Part shown: one piece after another, positions 8,637-16,473 of the stretch
Position numbering within the stretch: the first letter of the stretch is position 1
Layout: the number at the start of each line of letters is the position of its first letter
NCBI RefSeq assembly: GCF_002208135.1
Contig: NZ_CP021646.1
Span: forward strand, 37,501-101,500
Direction of reading: 5' to 3'
DNA: 64,000 nucleotides
Origin: Pseudoalteromonas piscicida
Lineage (GTDB): Bacteria > Pseudomonadota > Gammaproteobacteria > Enterobacterales > Alteromonadaceae
Made by a program: the position numbers and the translations under genes
Notes under the pieces: model-generated
Told to the model about the DNA's origin: nothing
Databases searched by the model: none
The model's input: the letters and a program-made list of their open reading frames with translations, nothing else

Positions 8637-9903
8637 TGTGGCCGTCAAAAAATGCGAGCAGTGCTTGCTCAAAGTTGCTGTAATCAGGGTTAAACGTGAT
8701 CCGTGCAAGAGCAGTGTATTGCGTCATGCTTTTCTCGTGACGCTCGCCAAAATGGACGGTTTTACCTGTGCGGCAGTTAATGAAGGCTTGGTCTTCTAAG
8801 TGGTAACTGGTGCAATTACGATAAGGCCCTTTGCGGCCATAAAAAATATGTTCAGATGGCTGCAAAATACCAATATGAGACATATCGACAATGTTGTCGG
8901 CTTTCACGCTCCGATAATTCACACCTTGCTTAGCCAATGGCGTTTCCGAGTAGATAAATAGTGTCAATGTTGACTTAGGTTGCCACTTTTCTAGCAGCTT
9001 TGCCGTTGCATGATTATCTATGGTGGTATCGACATCGCTATAGCTGATAAACATAGGTACATCTGGCAAAGTGGTGAGTGATTTGAGTGGCGCCATAGCC
9101 TGATGGGCTAACGTTGCGCCATGCCATGGAAAAGATTCATATTTGGCGAAATCCAAATCTGCGTCTTCATCTATCCAGTTGACAAATGGCACGTAATCAA
9201 TCCATTTGGCTAGCCAACCGTTCTTATTATGTGGCTCCGTGGCGGGTGAGATAAGTGCAACAGAGTCTAAATTATTGGGCTTGTGCTTCGCTATGCTACT
9301 CAGCATCAAGGCGGCACCCGTGGAGTAACCAAGTACGGAAAAATGCTTAAAATCTTGGCTCGTCTGTGCGATGGCATAATCCGTATGGGTTTGCCAATCG
9401 TCAATATCAACTTCGGCTAAATCGCTAGGTGCAGTCGCGTGGCCTGGTAGTAACATGGTTCTGACATTGTATCCTGCTTCATAGAGCGCTGCCGCAAGGT
9501 AGTGATAAGTAAAAGGAGAATCGGTCAGACCATGGATAAGTAAAATGGCGTGATCTTTGTTGTCATGCTCAAGTGAAAAGGGCGCGATTAAGTCGCTTAC
9601 TTTGGGGGTTGTCAGGTTGAGTAATTTTGCAGTGGGCGTCATTAACGGGCACGGCAGTGTAGCGCGGGGATTACGGCTTTCAATAATTTGCTTAGTCGAA
9701 CGAATATAATCGTTATAGTTTTTTATATTCGCTATATCGACGGTGACAGGGCCTTTATCGATCGCTTCGCGAAATAATCCCGACGCTTTGCTCTTGGTGA
9801 ATAGCGACATATCACTCACTTGGGTAACACAGTCTTGTGCGATGACCAAAGGTGAGCCAAGCAGGCTAAAAGCAAATACTGTGGAGGTAAGGTAGTGGCG
9901 CAT
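8629..9903 (-). CDS. Secreted alpha/beta hydrolase
   Basis: A 424-residue protein with a signal peptide (residues 1-22, ending near VIAQ). An alpha/beta-hydrolase fold follows: the oxyanion-hole region LLIHGLTDSPFTYHYLA near residue 120, the nucleophile elbow GYSTG near residue 195, and a late MSHIGI providing the likely catalytic His. It belongs to the serine-aminopeptidase/Hydrolase_4 type. It is predicted to be periplasmic or secreted. The substrate is unknown. It is translationally coupled to the following GNAT gene. Confidence 0.88.
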   Translation of the reverse strand: MRHYLTSTVFAFSLLGSPLVIAQDCVTQVSDMSLFTKSKASGLFREAIDKGPVTVDIANIKNYNDYIRSTKQIIESRNPRATLPCPLMTPTAKLLNLTTPKVSDLIAPFSLEHDNKDHAILLIHGLTDSPFTYHYLAAALYEAGYNVRTMLLPGHATAPSDLAEVDIDDWQTHTDYAIAQTSQDFKHFSVLGYSTGAALMLSSIAKHKPNNLDSVALISPATEPHNKNGWLAKWIDYVPFVNWIDEDADLDFAKYESFPWHGATLAHQAMAPLKSLTTLPDVPMFISYSDVDTTIDNHATAKLLEKWQPKSTLTLFIYSETPLAKQGVNYRSVKADNIVDMSHIGILQPSEHIFYGRKGPYRNCTSYHLEDQAFINCRTGKTVHFGERHEKSMTQYTALARITFNPDYSNFEQALLAFFDGHND

Positions 9904-9966
9904 AGTCGGTCCTTATGAGCATAAAATCACATGCAGTATAGCGAGAACAGGTGACGATAAAAATGG

Positions 9967-10434
9967 TTAGCGGATCGGTAATATGCGTTTCGCAAAAGTT
10001 TGCTTGAGGACAATCGTTGATTCAATCCCGCTAATCACCTTACAGGCGCCCAGTTGATGTTTGACAAATTGTTCATAGCTGGGCAAATCCTTTGCTACGA
10101 TTTCCAATAGGTAATCATGACTTCCAGAGATCACCGAACAGCTGATCACCTGATCTTCAGATTCCACGTGTTGTTCAAATAAATGCGCTGCGGTTGCGGT
10201 ATTTTCGCTGAGTTTTATAAATGCATAAACCAAAATACTTAGGTCAACTTGCGCTCTATCCAGTGCCGCATGATAGCCTGAAATTACTCCTGTATCTTGC
10301 AAGCGTTTTACGCGTCGAAGACAGGGAGTATCGGAAAGGTTTGCCTTTTCGGCGAGTGAGGCATTACTCAAACGTGCATTATGCTGCAAGGAGTTAAGGA
10401 GCAATTTGTCCTTGGCATCTAGATTTACCGACAT
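9967..10434 (-). CDS. Lrp/AsnC family transcriptional regulator
   Basis: A 155-residue regulator with an N-terminal winged helix-turn-helix (LDAKDKLLLNSLQHNARLSN, then ASLAEKANLSDTPCLRRVKRL). It has a C-terminal RAM ligand-binding/oligomerisation domain (VISCSVISGSHDYLLEIVAKD). The ATG at 10434 gives the canonical family N-terminus; the open frame extends upstream to 10560 without support. It is divergent from the PrnB-family gene across 116 bases. Lrp regulators usually control such neighbours in response to an amino acid or catabolite, so this one probably controls the PrnB/kynureninase-like pair. Confidence 0.93.
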   Translation of the reverse strand: MSVNLDAKDKLLLNSLQHNARLSNASLAEKANLSDTPCLRRVKRLQDTGVISGYHAALDRAQVDLSILVYAFIKLSENTATAAHLFEQHVESEDQVISCSVISGSHDYLLEIVAKDLPSYEQFVKHQLGACKVISGIESTIVLKQTFAKRILPIR

Positions 10435-10550
10435 AAACCAAATAAAAGAGTGATTCTTGCTAATCAGTATTAAACTTTTAGAGAAAATTGGCAAATTATG
10501 CTCGTGGTGATTTGCTAGCCTTAACTGTGGAATAATCACGAGAAGTAATA

Positions 10551-11738
10551 ATGAGTCCATTAGCCGTACAATTTGACGCTTGGATTAGAGGTCCGTTTGT
10601 GGACCTTAACGACAAGCTTGAACATCTTTATTGGCAGCAACAGGATAAAGCAAACGTTGAAGGCGTTGGTGAAACGCTAAAAGCACAGTTATTAGAAGAA
10701 GGTAATCAACTGATCCAAGCCTTGCTAGAAGAAGGTAATACCGACGAAGGCTTTGAGCAAGCATTCGACTTACTCGGTAACGTTGGTCTATTTATGGCTG
10801 CATGCAGACGCCACGAAATTACCGAGCCAAGCCGTGAAAGGGTGTCTCCACTAACACAAGCATCGGCACTGGCTATGCACATCGGTGCCTCTTTGGGAGT
10901 TACGCCGCGCTTCGCAACGGCTCATCTCACCACACACAACCGGGCAATCAACGGCGTGTATAAGCGCTTTACCTCTCATCCGGCAGAGCGCTTATTCATC
11001 GACTACAATACTCAGGCCATTCTTGCCTATAAACGAGCATCCGAATCGCTAATGAAGGTACATCATTTGGGAATTTCCCATCCCATGTCATTGGTGCTAC
11101 TCAAACAAGTTAAGCAAGCGCTGCTTGAGGTGATAGAGTCTAATCGAGAGTTATTTAAGGAACTGGATACCGAGGCATTCTTTTACGTTGTACGACCCTA
11201 TTACAAACCTTACCGAGTTGGTAAAGAGGTCTATCGTGGTGCAAACGCTGGAGATTTTGCGGGTATCAATGTTATCGATATGATGTTGGGGTTATGCCCG
11301 GCTAATGACATTAGTTACGGTCAAATGCTGGTGGAAAAATTCCTCTATATGATGCCAGAAGACCAAGCAACCCTGCGTGAATGCATGCGTACGCCTAATT
11401 TAATGGATGCGTTTCTGAGTGCATTGAAAGGGCCGAAAAGTGATTGGTTCGGCCCTGCCTGTAGCTTGTTTATACAAGTGTGTAAGCTGCATGGAGATAC
11501 GGCCATACAACATCACAATCAACTCGTCGAAAAGTATATCGCCAAACCTTCGCAGGCAATGCAGCAACAGCACTTAAGCAAAGTGACCGCCAGTGGTCCA
11601 CCGATTGAAGTCTTACTCAAAGAACTCGCAGACTTAAGAGATAGACGAGCAGCTGCCGAGCGCGCTGATATCTTTACTCGGCATCATGACTTAAAACGAC
11701 TACGCCAAGCAATAGGGGTTAAGCATGAAGCAATATAG
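10551..11738 (+). CDS. PrnB-family (DUF1864) haem-dependent oxygenase-like protein
   Basis: A 395-residue protein resembling PrnB (monodechloroaminopyrrolnitrin synthase). This family shares the fold of tryptophan and indoleamine 2,3-dioxygenases. Family-like segments are FFYVVRPYYKPYRVG, YRGANAGDFAGINVIDMMLG and KLHGDTAIQHHNQLVEKYI; histidines in the last are candidates for the proximal haem ligand. It is preceded by AGAAG. Its 3' end overlaps the kynureninase-like gene by 14 bases, so the two are probably co-translated. A role in oxidising tryptophan or a related indole is inferred from fold and neighbours; chlorination-pathway chemistry is not implied because no other prn genes are present. 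Confidence 0.8.
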   Translation: MSPLAVQFDAWIRGPFVDLNDKLEHLYWQQQDKANVEGVGETLKAQLLEEGNQLIQALLEEGNTDEGFEQAFDLLGNVGLFMAACRRHEITEPSRERVSPLTQASALAMHIGASLGVTPRFATAHLTTHNRAINGVYKRFTSHPAERLFIDYNTQAILAYKRASESLMKVHHLGISHPMSLVLLKQVKQALLEVIESNRELFKELDTEAFFYVVRPYYKPYRVGKEVYRGANAGDFAGINVIDMMLGLCPANDISYGQMLVEKFLYMMPEDQATLRECMRTPNLMDAFLSALKGPKSDWFGPACSLFIQVCKLHGDTAIQHHNQLVEKYIAKPSQAMQQQHLSKVTASGPPIEVLLKELADLRDRRAAAERADIFTRHHDLKRLRQAIGVKHEAI

Positions 11739-12837
11739 GGATGATTTTCACCTGCCTACGGGTCACTATTTATTGAGTCATTCCGTTGGTCGTGTGTTGA
11801 AATCTGCGGCGGAAGATTTTCATCAGCAATTTATGGTGCCGTGGCAACAACAAAATCAAGAGCCTTGGCAGCAGTGGCTAAGTGGAATTGATCGCTTTAC
11901 CTCAGCCCTAGCTTCCCTATTACACACCGATGCGCGCCTGTTTTGTCCGCAAACAAACCTTTCCAGTGGTTTAACGAAATGGGCGATGAGTTTGCCCGAA
12001 AGTGGCATTCGTAAAGTACGTGTATTGATGAGTGAGCAAGACTTCCCCAGCATGGGGTTTGCGTTACAAAACGCGCTGGACAATATTGAGATTGTCTATG
12101 TTCCCGAAGCGATGAATATGCACGACCTAAGTGTGTGGCAGCAATATATTGACGAGCAAATTGACTGGGTATTTGTCAGTCATGTGTATTCGAACAGCGG
12201 TCGGCAGGCGCCTGTCGCTGACATCATTAGCCTTGCTAACCAATATGGCTGTCGAAGCATTATTGATATTGCTCAGTCACTTAGTGTATTACCAATAAAT
12301 TTAAGCGAGTGGGGCGCGGATTGCGTTATCGGCTCTTGTGTGAAATGGAGCTGCGGTGGCCCTGGCGCCGGTTTTATTTGGGTGAATGAAGATGTCTTGC
12401 CTTATTGCGAGCCAAAAGATGTTGGCTGGTTTTCGCATCAAAATCCATTCGAGTTTGATATTCATCATTTTGCGCTGAGTGAAAGTGCGCTGCGTTTTTG
12501 GGGCGGTACACCAAGTGTGGCACCTTATATCTATGCGGGGCACAGCCTTGGCTATTTTGCCGAGCTTGGGATTGAGCAAGTAAGAGCGCACAACTTTGCT
12601 TTGTTATCTGAGTTACAAGCGGCATTGCCTGAATTTTATCGCTCTCCTACAGCACAGAGTGCTTGCTCGGGGACAGCTATTTTGCATTTTGGCTCGCGGC
12701 ATGAGTCAGTGATGGAGCAGCTTAAGCGAGCAGGCATTGCTGTGGATAATCGTCGCTACGGTATTCGTGTCTCACCACATATTTATAATAGTCAGGAGGA
12801 CATCGCGCAGTTGGTGCAGGTTATCAACGAAAGCTAG
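11725..12837 (+). CDS. Class V aminotransferase-fold PLP enzyme, kynureninase-like
   Basis: A 370-residue PLP enzyme. The Schiff-base lysine is in GSCVKWSCGGPGAGFIW, very like the kynureninase/NifS-type active site. The PLP-ring Asp is in IIDIAQSLSVLPI, and the C-terminal domain has RYGIRVSPHIYNS. It is shorter than classical kynureninases (about 415 residues), so a different C-C or C-S lyase or transaminase role is possible. It overlaps the PrnB-family gene by 14 bases. Its stop shares 4 bases with the convergent MBL gene. Oxygenase plus kynureninase-like enzyme plus Lrp regulator suggests an aromatic amino acid degradation module. Confidence 0.82.
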   Translation: MKQYRDDFHLPTGHYLLSHSVGRVLKSAAEDFHQQFMVPWQQQNQEPWQQWLSGIDRFTSALASLLHTDARLFCPQTNLSSGLTKWAMSLPESGIRKVRVLMSEQDFPSMGFALQNALDNIEIVYVPEAMNMHDLSVWQQYIDEQIDWVFVSHVYSNSGRQAPVADIISLANQYGCRSIIDIAQSLSVLPINLSEWGADCVIGSCVKWSCGGPGAGFIWVNEDVLPYCEPKDVGWFSHQNPFEFDIHHFALSESALRFWGGTPSVAPYIYAGHSLGYFAELGIEQVRAHNFALLSELQAALPEFYRSPTAQSACSGTAILHFGSRHESVMEQLKRAGIAVDNRRYGIRVSPHIYNSQEDIAQLVQVINES

Positions 12838-13583
12838 TTTCCTAATCCTAGTGCTTTTTTGGTCTTCTTCTTCACCGAGCGCCAATGTGTCATTGGCTGC
12901 TTGGGCGCGCGCGCTATCAATGCGTTGAAATCAATTTCTTCTGCAAGTACCTCTCCTTGATGCGCCAAGAGCACGGAGTTGGGTTGTAGTGCCTTTACTT
13001 TGGCAAGAGATTGGCGATACAAGCGTGGATAGAATACCGGAAAAGGCGCAACAAATTGCCCTTTCACTTTTACCGTCAAATCCGCCACATAGATGCGCTT
13101 ACTGGGGAGATGATACAAGCTCAAATCTCTATCCGTATGACCGGGTGTGTGTATCGCTTGCCATTCGTTAAAGTGGGGCAAGCTATCACCATCGGCTAGG
13201 TAAAAGTCTGGTGATAATTGTCTTGAGTACCAAAGATTGCGTTTGGCCTTGCGCTTTCTCCCTGCAACCCAAAGTGCCAGTGCCATATCGGAGAGGTGCA
13301 TCATGACCCCATCAATACCACGATACCACTGACTGGGGGCATTTGCGGCCGCAATCTTTGCGCCCGTGAGTTTTTTGAGTTTGTGCGCGCCACCGGCATG
13401 ATCTGGGTGCATATGCGTGACCACAATCAGCTTGAGTGCGCTTAGTGGCTTTTGCAGTTGTTGGATGTAGTTGCAGACCAACTCAACATCGGCACGACAG
13501 CAACCATCGAGTAACAGCAGGCCCGTTTCGTGTTCAACCAGATAAATATGTTGAATATAGCCTTCTAAGACATGGATTTTCAT
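12834..13583 (-). CDS. MBL-fold metallohydrolase
   Basis: A 249-residue metallo-beta-lactamase-fold hydrolase. The metal-binding motif THMHPDHAGG is near residues 56-65. The further ligands HTPGHT (near 145) and D in YVADLTV follow in the expected order. A C-terminal basic tail (SVKKKTKKALG) is unusual. The substrate is unknown; glyoxalase II-, lactonase- and quorum-quenching-type enzymes share these motifs. It is convergent with the PLP-enzyme gene with overlapping stop codons. Confidence 0.9.
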   Translation of the reverse strand: MKIHVLEGYIQHIYLVEHETGLLLLDGCCRADVELVCNYIQQLQKPLSALKLIVVTHMHPDHAGGAHKLKKLTGAKIAAANAPSQWYRGIDGVMMHLSDMALALWVAGRKRKAKRNLWYSRQLSPDFYLADGDSLPHFNEWQAIHTPGHTDRDLSLYHLPSKRIYVADLTVKVKGQFVAPFPVFYPRLYRQSLAKVKALQPNSVLLAHQGEVLAEEIDFNALIARAPKQPMTHWRSVKKKTKKALGLGN

Positions 13584-13672
13584 TAGTCACACTCATTTCC
13601 CCAATCAGATCTCAACATAGCATAGGTTAAAGACATCTGACCAGTTGTGTGTGGAAGTGATAAATTGCAGAC

Positions 13673-13699
13673 ATAAAAAAACCGCAATTAAGCGGTTTG
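13673..13699 (-). terminator. Terminator downstream of the tRNA-Ser genes
   Basis: On the minus strand AAACCGCTTAATTGCGGTTT is followed by a T-run. This is a good Rho-independent terminator for the two tRNA genes. Confidence 0.8.
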
Positions 13700-13710
13700 T
13701 TTATAAGTGA

Positions 13711-13803
13711 TGGCGGAGAAGGAGGGATTCGAACCCTCGATAGGGCTACAAACCCTATACTCCCTTAGCAGGGGAGCGCCTTCAGCCACTCGGCCACCTC
13801 TCC
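13711..13803 (-). tRNA. tRNA-Ser (anticodon GCT)
   Basis: The minus strand folds as a class II tRNA with acceptor GGAGAGG, anticodon loop CTGCTAA (GCT, reading AGC/AGU), a long variable arm, the GGTTCGAATCC T-arm and an encoded CCA end. The length is 93 bases including CCA. Confidence 0.96.
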
Positions 13804-13821
13804 AGCGCAATACTTTAAAAA

Positions 13822-13912
13822 TGGCGGAGAGATAGGGATTTGAACCCTAGATACGCTATTAACGTATGCCGGTTTTCAAGACCGGTGCTTTCAACCACTC
13901 AGCCATCTCTCC
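13822..13912 (-). tRNA. tRNA-Ser (anticodon TGA)
   Basis: This is a class II tRNA on the minus strand with acceptor GGAGAGA, anticodon loop CTTGAAA (TGA, reading UCN codons), a long variable arm, T-arm GGTTCAAATCC and an encoded CCA. It is 18 bases upstream of tRNA-Ser(GCT) and probably on the same transcript. Confidence 0.96.
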
Positions 13913-14098
13913 ATGGGCAAAGATAATACTTAGCGATTTAGGCGCTGTAAACCGTTTTTAAACTGTTTGCTTAAAAAATGTGCTAAAAGTGAGGTTTTTT
14001 TAAAATTGTGCTAGAAATTAGCGGTTTGACGAAGAGGTTTTGTACAAAAATGCTGGTTGAAGTGGTGCTTTTATGGTCTATTGAAACAAATGCTGACG

Positions 14099-14128
14099 AG
14101 AGCATGGCGGGTTGGGACGCCATGCTCT
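14099..14128 (-). terminator. Strong hairpin after the 48-residue ORF
   Basis: Two perfect 11-base arms (AGAGCATGGCG and CGCCATGCTCT) flank an 8-base loop, 9 bases downstream of the stop at 14137. There is no clear T-run, but position and stability fit a transcript end. Confidence 0.6.
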
Positions 14129-14136
14129 GTGCAGAC

Positions 14137-14283
14137 TTACTTATACATAATCACGTCTTTTAACGCTAAGTGTTGACCACATACTGCCAACCACTTCGTC
14201 CAATTGATACGACGTTGTTTAGTTGGTTGTGTTTGGTTAAACGTGTTTTGTGATGGGCTGCAAGGTGCAGCTGAATTAAGCAT
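14137..14283 (-). CDS. 48-residue protein, hypothetical
   Basis: A short gene starting with ATG at 14283 behind an excellent ribosome site (TTAGGAGCCAGAC) and ending with TAA at 14137. A stable hairpin follows at once. The product starts MLNSAAPCSP, then has a Gln/Thr-rich stretch. Its C-terminal half contains RRINWTKWLAVCGQHLALKD, which looks like a short amphipathic helix with two Trp and one Cys. No family is recognised. The start signal, stop and terminator arrangement supports a real small gene more than codon statistics can at this length. Confidence 0.6.
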   Translation of the reverse strand: MLNSAAPCSPSQNTFNQTQPTKQRRINWTKWLAVCGQHLALKDVIMYK

Positions 14284-14568
14284 GTCTGGCTCCTAATAAG
14301 CAATGATTGAAAACAAGGCTATTTTGCACGCAATCTGTTTAAATTTAAAACGATAAAAATTGATGTTTTCGGATAAAAATAACTAATGAATTAATGGTTT
14401 ATTCATTTTTGTTTTAATGGATTTTTTGCATGTTTATGCATGACTTTGATTGTCTTGGTTAGGCTGTAACCCAATTAATATGGGTGTTTGTGGTTTTTGT
14501 TTTTGATTTTTGGTTTTAGTTTTGGTTTTTTATTCATATAAGTTGAGTTTTTGTATTTAAGGGTTTTT
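14284..14568. other. AT-rich intergenic region with a T/G-biased strand
   Basis: No gene was found. The last ~60 bases before the lipid-kinase gene (about 14480-14540) consist almost only of T and G on the + strand (repeats of TTTTTG and GGTTTT), ending in AAGGG, the ribosome site. It probably holds the divergent promoters of the 48-residue gene and the kinase gene. Confidence 0.5.
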
Positions 14569-15411
14569 ATGCTGGTGGTAGTCAACCCTTTAGCGGGTGC
14601 TGAGGGGAAAGCGCAAATTGCATGGTTAAAGCAACAATTAACACAACAACAGTTGACGGCAACTTGGTTTAATACCACTGGAAACTTTGTCGCAGATAGG
14701 GACGCAATTGCTCAAGCTGCTACGGCGGGAGTTAGCGTGGTGGTGATTGGGGGGGATGGCACGTTGCATCTAGTCGCCAATGCCATTGCTGAGCGGGATA
14801 ACACGCTTGCGTTGCTGCCTGCGGGGACTGGCAACGATTTTGCTCGGCAGTTTAATTATTCCAAAGCACAGTGGCGAGCAGCTGTATTTTCAGATCAGGT
14901 CACAACTATTGATTTGGGTAAAGTGGACGGGCGCTGGTTTGTCAATGTTGCTGGGATTGGCTTTAACGCGCATGTCATGAATAACTTAGGACAAACCAAA
15001 CGCTTAGGAAAGCTGAGCTATATCTATGCGGGATTAATGTCGCTGTTTACTGCACAACTCATTCGCTATCACAGCAAAGCGTGGCCTGAGCAGGGTTTGA
15101 TGTTGTTACTTGCGAATGGCAAACACTTTGGGGCAGGGCTAACTCCCGCTCCTATGGCTTGTCTTGATGACGGTCAGCTGGAGCTGCTGTGGTTCACGCC
15201 GCAAACGCATTGGCAGCGAGTGGTACTGTTTGTCAATCTGCTGCTAAAACGCCATATGGGCACGAGAAATGTGCATCACGCCCGCATTGCAGAGCTTTTT
15301 ATTGCACAAGAGGGGTATGACATTGAAGCTGATGGCGAGATTGTTGGGTGCACGCCTGCGACGATAACCTGCTGCCGCCGAGCTCTGAGCATAAAAAAAG
15401 CGCCATTATAA
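14569..15411 (+). CDS. Diacylglycerol/lipid kinase-family protein (YegS/DgkB-like)
   Basis: A 280-residue lipid kinase. Its N-terminal catalytic domain has VVNPLAGAEGK at the start, the nucleotide-binding motif VVIGGDGTLHLVAN near residue 64 and LLPAGTGNDFAR near 89. The C-terminal domain has EADGEIVG near 257. These match the bacterial DAG kinase/YegS family, which phosphorylates lipid substrates with ATP at the membrane. The ATG at 14569 follows AAGGG; an upstream TTG frame (14551) lacks a ribosome site. It is a single gene convergent with an EamA transporter gene. Confidence 0.92.
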   Translation: MLVVVNPLAGAEGKAQIAWLKQQLTQQQLTATWFNTTGNFVADRDAIAQAATAGVSVVVIGGDGTLHLVANAIAERDNTLALLPAGTGNDFARQFNYSKAQWRAAVFSDQVTTIDLGKVDGRWFVNVAGIGFNAHVMNNLGQTKRLGKLSYIYAGLMSLFTAQLIRYHSKAWPEQGLMLLLANGKHFGAGLTPAPMACLDDGQLELLWFTPQTHWQRVVLFVNLLLKRHMGTRNVHHARIAELFIAQEGYDIEADGEIVGCTPATITCCRRALSIKKAPL

Positions 15412-15420
15412 AATGGCGCT
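15393..15420 (-). terminator. Terminator shared by convergent genes, overlapping the kinase 3' end
   Basis: AGCGCCATTTTATAATGGCGCT followed by seven T residues on the minus strand terminates the EamA transporter transcript. Its stem lies partly inside the last codons of the lipid-kinase gene on the other strand. Confidence 0.8.
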
Positions 15421-15452
15421 GAAAAGTAAGAAGCTAAAGTATTGGTAAGACT

Positions 15453-16367
15453 TCAACTTCTAACTGGGGACCGAATGAACAACCAAGCGTAGATGCGATC
15501 TAAAGGCGTGAGTACAATCGCATTACCTAGGATGACCAAAATAAACCCAATAAAGGTGTTTTGCTGCCACTCAAAGCCTTCAAATAAGGTGCTCAATACC
15601 ACGGCAACAAAAGGAAATAACACTATCAAATAACTCGCTTTCTCAGGGCCAATATTCTTGAGTAATGAGAAATAACAACCAAAGGCGATGACGGTGCCAA
15701 ACACGCTAAGGTAAATCAGAGACCACCAATATGATGCCGGGGCTTGGTTGATAAACTGATGATCACTAAATGCGACATAAGTAGCTAACATGACAGCGCT
15801 GTAAAGCATGCCCCACGCATTTCCCGCCATAACATCAATTTGCTGGTTGGAATTACGCACGCTCACCATATTGCCGAGTGATGCGACCACTGTTCCTAAT
15901 AGAGCTAATGATAATCCCAAGAAGGCCTTGCTTTGCAAATCAAATGCGACCAAATCGTGCCAAAACAAGCTGACTATCCCAAGCGTGCCCAGTGATGCGC
16001 CAAAGTAAATTCGCTTTGCAATAGGTTTGGCAAAAAACAGCTTAGTGTTGACGATGTTAACGACCAATAATAATGAAAACGCAATCGAGGCCATTGCTGA
16101 CGTTAAATGTGCCTGAGCCCAATATAAGAAGAGATAGTTAGCACCAAAATTACACAGCGCTAAGAGGATAAAAAAGCCGTGATCTCGTCGAGAAAATCGC
16201 ATTGGCACACGCTTATAGATGACAAATGCCCACATACAAACCGCGGCGAGGCCAAAGCGGTAAAACAGCGACACAAACTCGTTGATGCTGCCAAGCTGGT
16301 ATTCAATGGCAAGCCATGTTGATCCCCAGATCAACACTGTGATGGCGTAAAGAAATAGATTTTTCAT
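15453..16367 (-). CDS. EamA-family (DMT) transporter
   Basis: A 304-residue inner-membrane protein with ten predicted helices in two EamA repeats. The N-terminal FLYAITVLIWGSTWLAIEYQ is typical of the drug/metabolite transporter superfamily. It probably exports a small metabolite. The ATG at 16367 is chosen over an upstream TTG. It is divergent from a MocR-type regulator across 106 bases that carry regulator-like repeats, the common arrangement in which a MocR protein controls a DMT exporter. Confidence 0.9.
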   Translation of the reverse strand: MKNLFLYAITVLIWGSTWLAIEYQLGSINEFVSLFYRFGLAAVCMWAFVIYKRVPMRFSRRDHGFFILLALCNFGANYLFLYWAQAHLTSAMASIAFSLLLVVNIVNTKLFFAKPIAKRIYFGASLGTLGIVSLFWHDLVAFDLQSKAFLGLSLALLGTVVASLGNMVSVRNSNQQIDVMAGNAWGMLYSAVMLATYVAFSDHQFINQAPASYWWSLIYLSVFGTVIAFGCYFSLLKNIGPEKASYLIVLFPFVAVVLSTLFEGFEWQQNTFIGFILVILGNAIVLTPLDRIYAWLFIRSPVRS

Positions 16368-16416
16368 GATCGGTTCTAGATTCAAACAGCAGTGGAAGTC
16401 TGTAGTTTACGCTGTT

Positions 16417-16463
16417 ATTCTGTATAAGCTATATACAGAATTTACTAATTTATACCTATACAG
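16417..16463. promoter_or_regulatory. Putative MocR operator
   Basis: A perfect inverted repeat, ATTCTGTATA (16417-16426) and TATACAGAAT (16432-16441), lies between the divergent genes. A third half-site, TATACAG, sits at 16457-16463, 25 bases from the first TATACAG. Direct repeats spaced like this are known for MocR/PdxR-type dimers. The site covers the region just before the regulator start, so autoregulation is likely. Confidence 0.65.
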
Positions 16464-16473
16464 ATTATTACTT

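Noticed and set aside
10435..10560. 42-codon extension of the Lrp/AsnC protein
   Set aside because: Lrp proteins begin at the helix-turn-helix; the extension covers the divergent promoter.
10551..12837. Pyrrolnitrin biosynthesis cluster
   Set aside because: Only the PrnB-like gene is present; no halogenase or PrnD-type oxygenase lies nearby.
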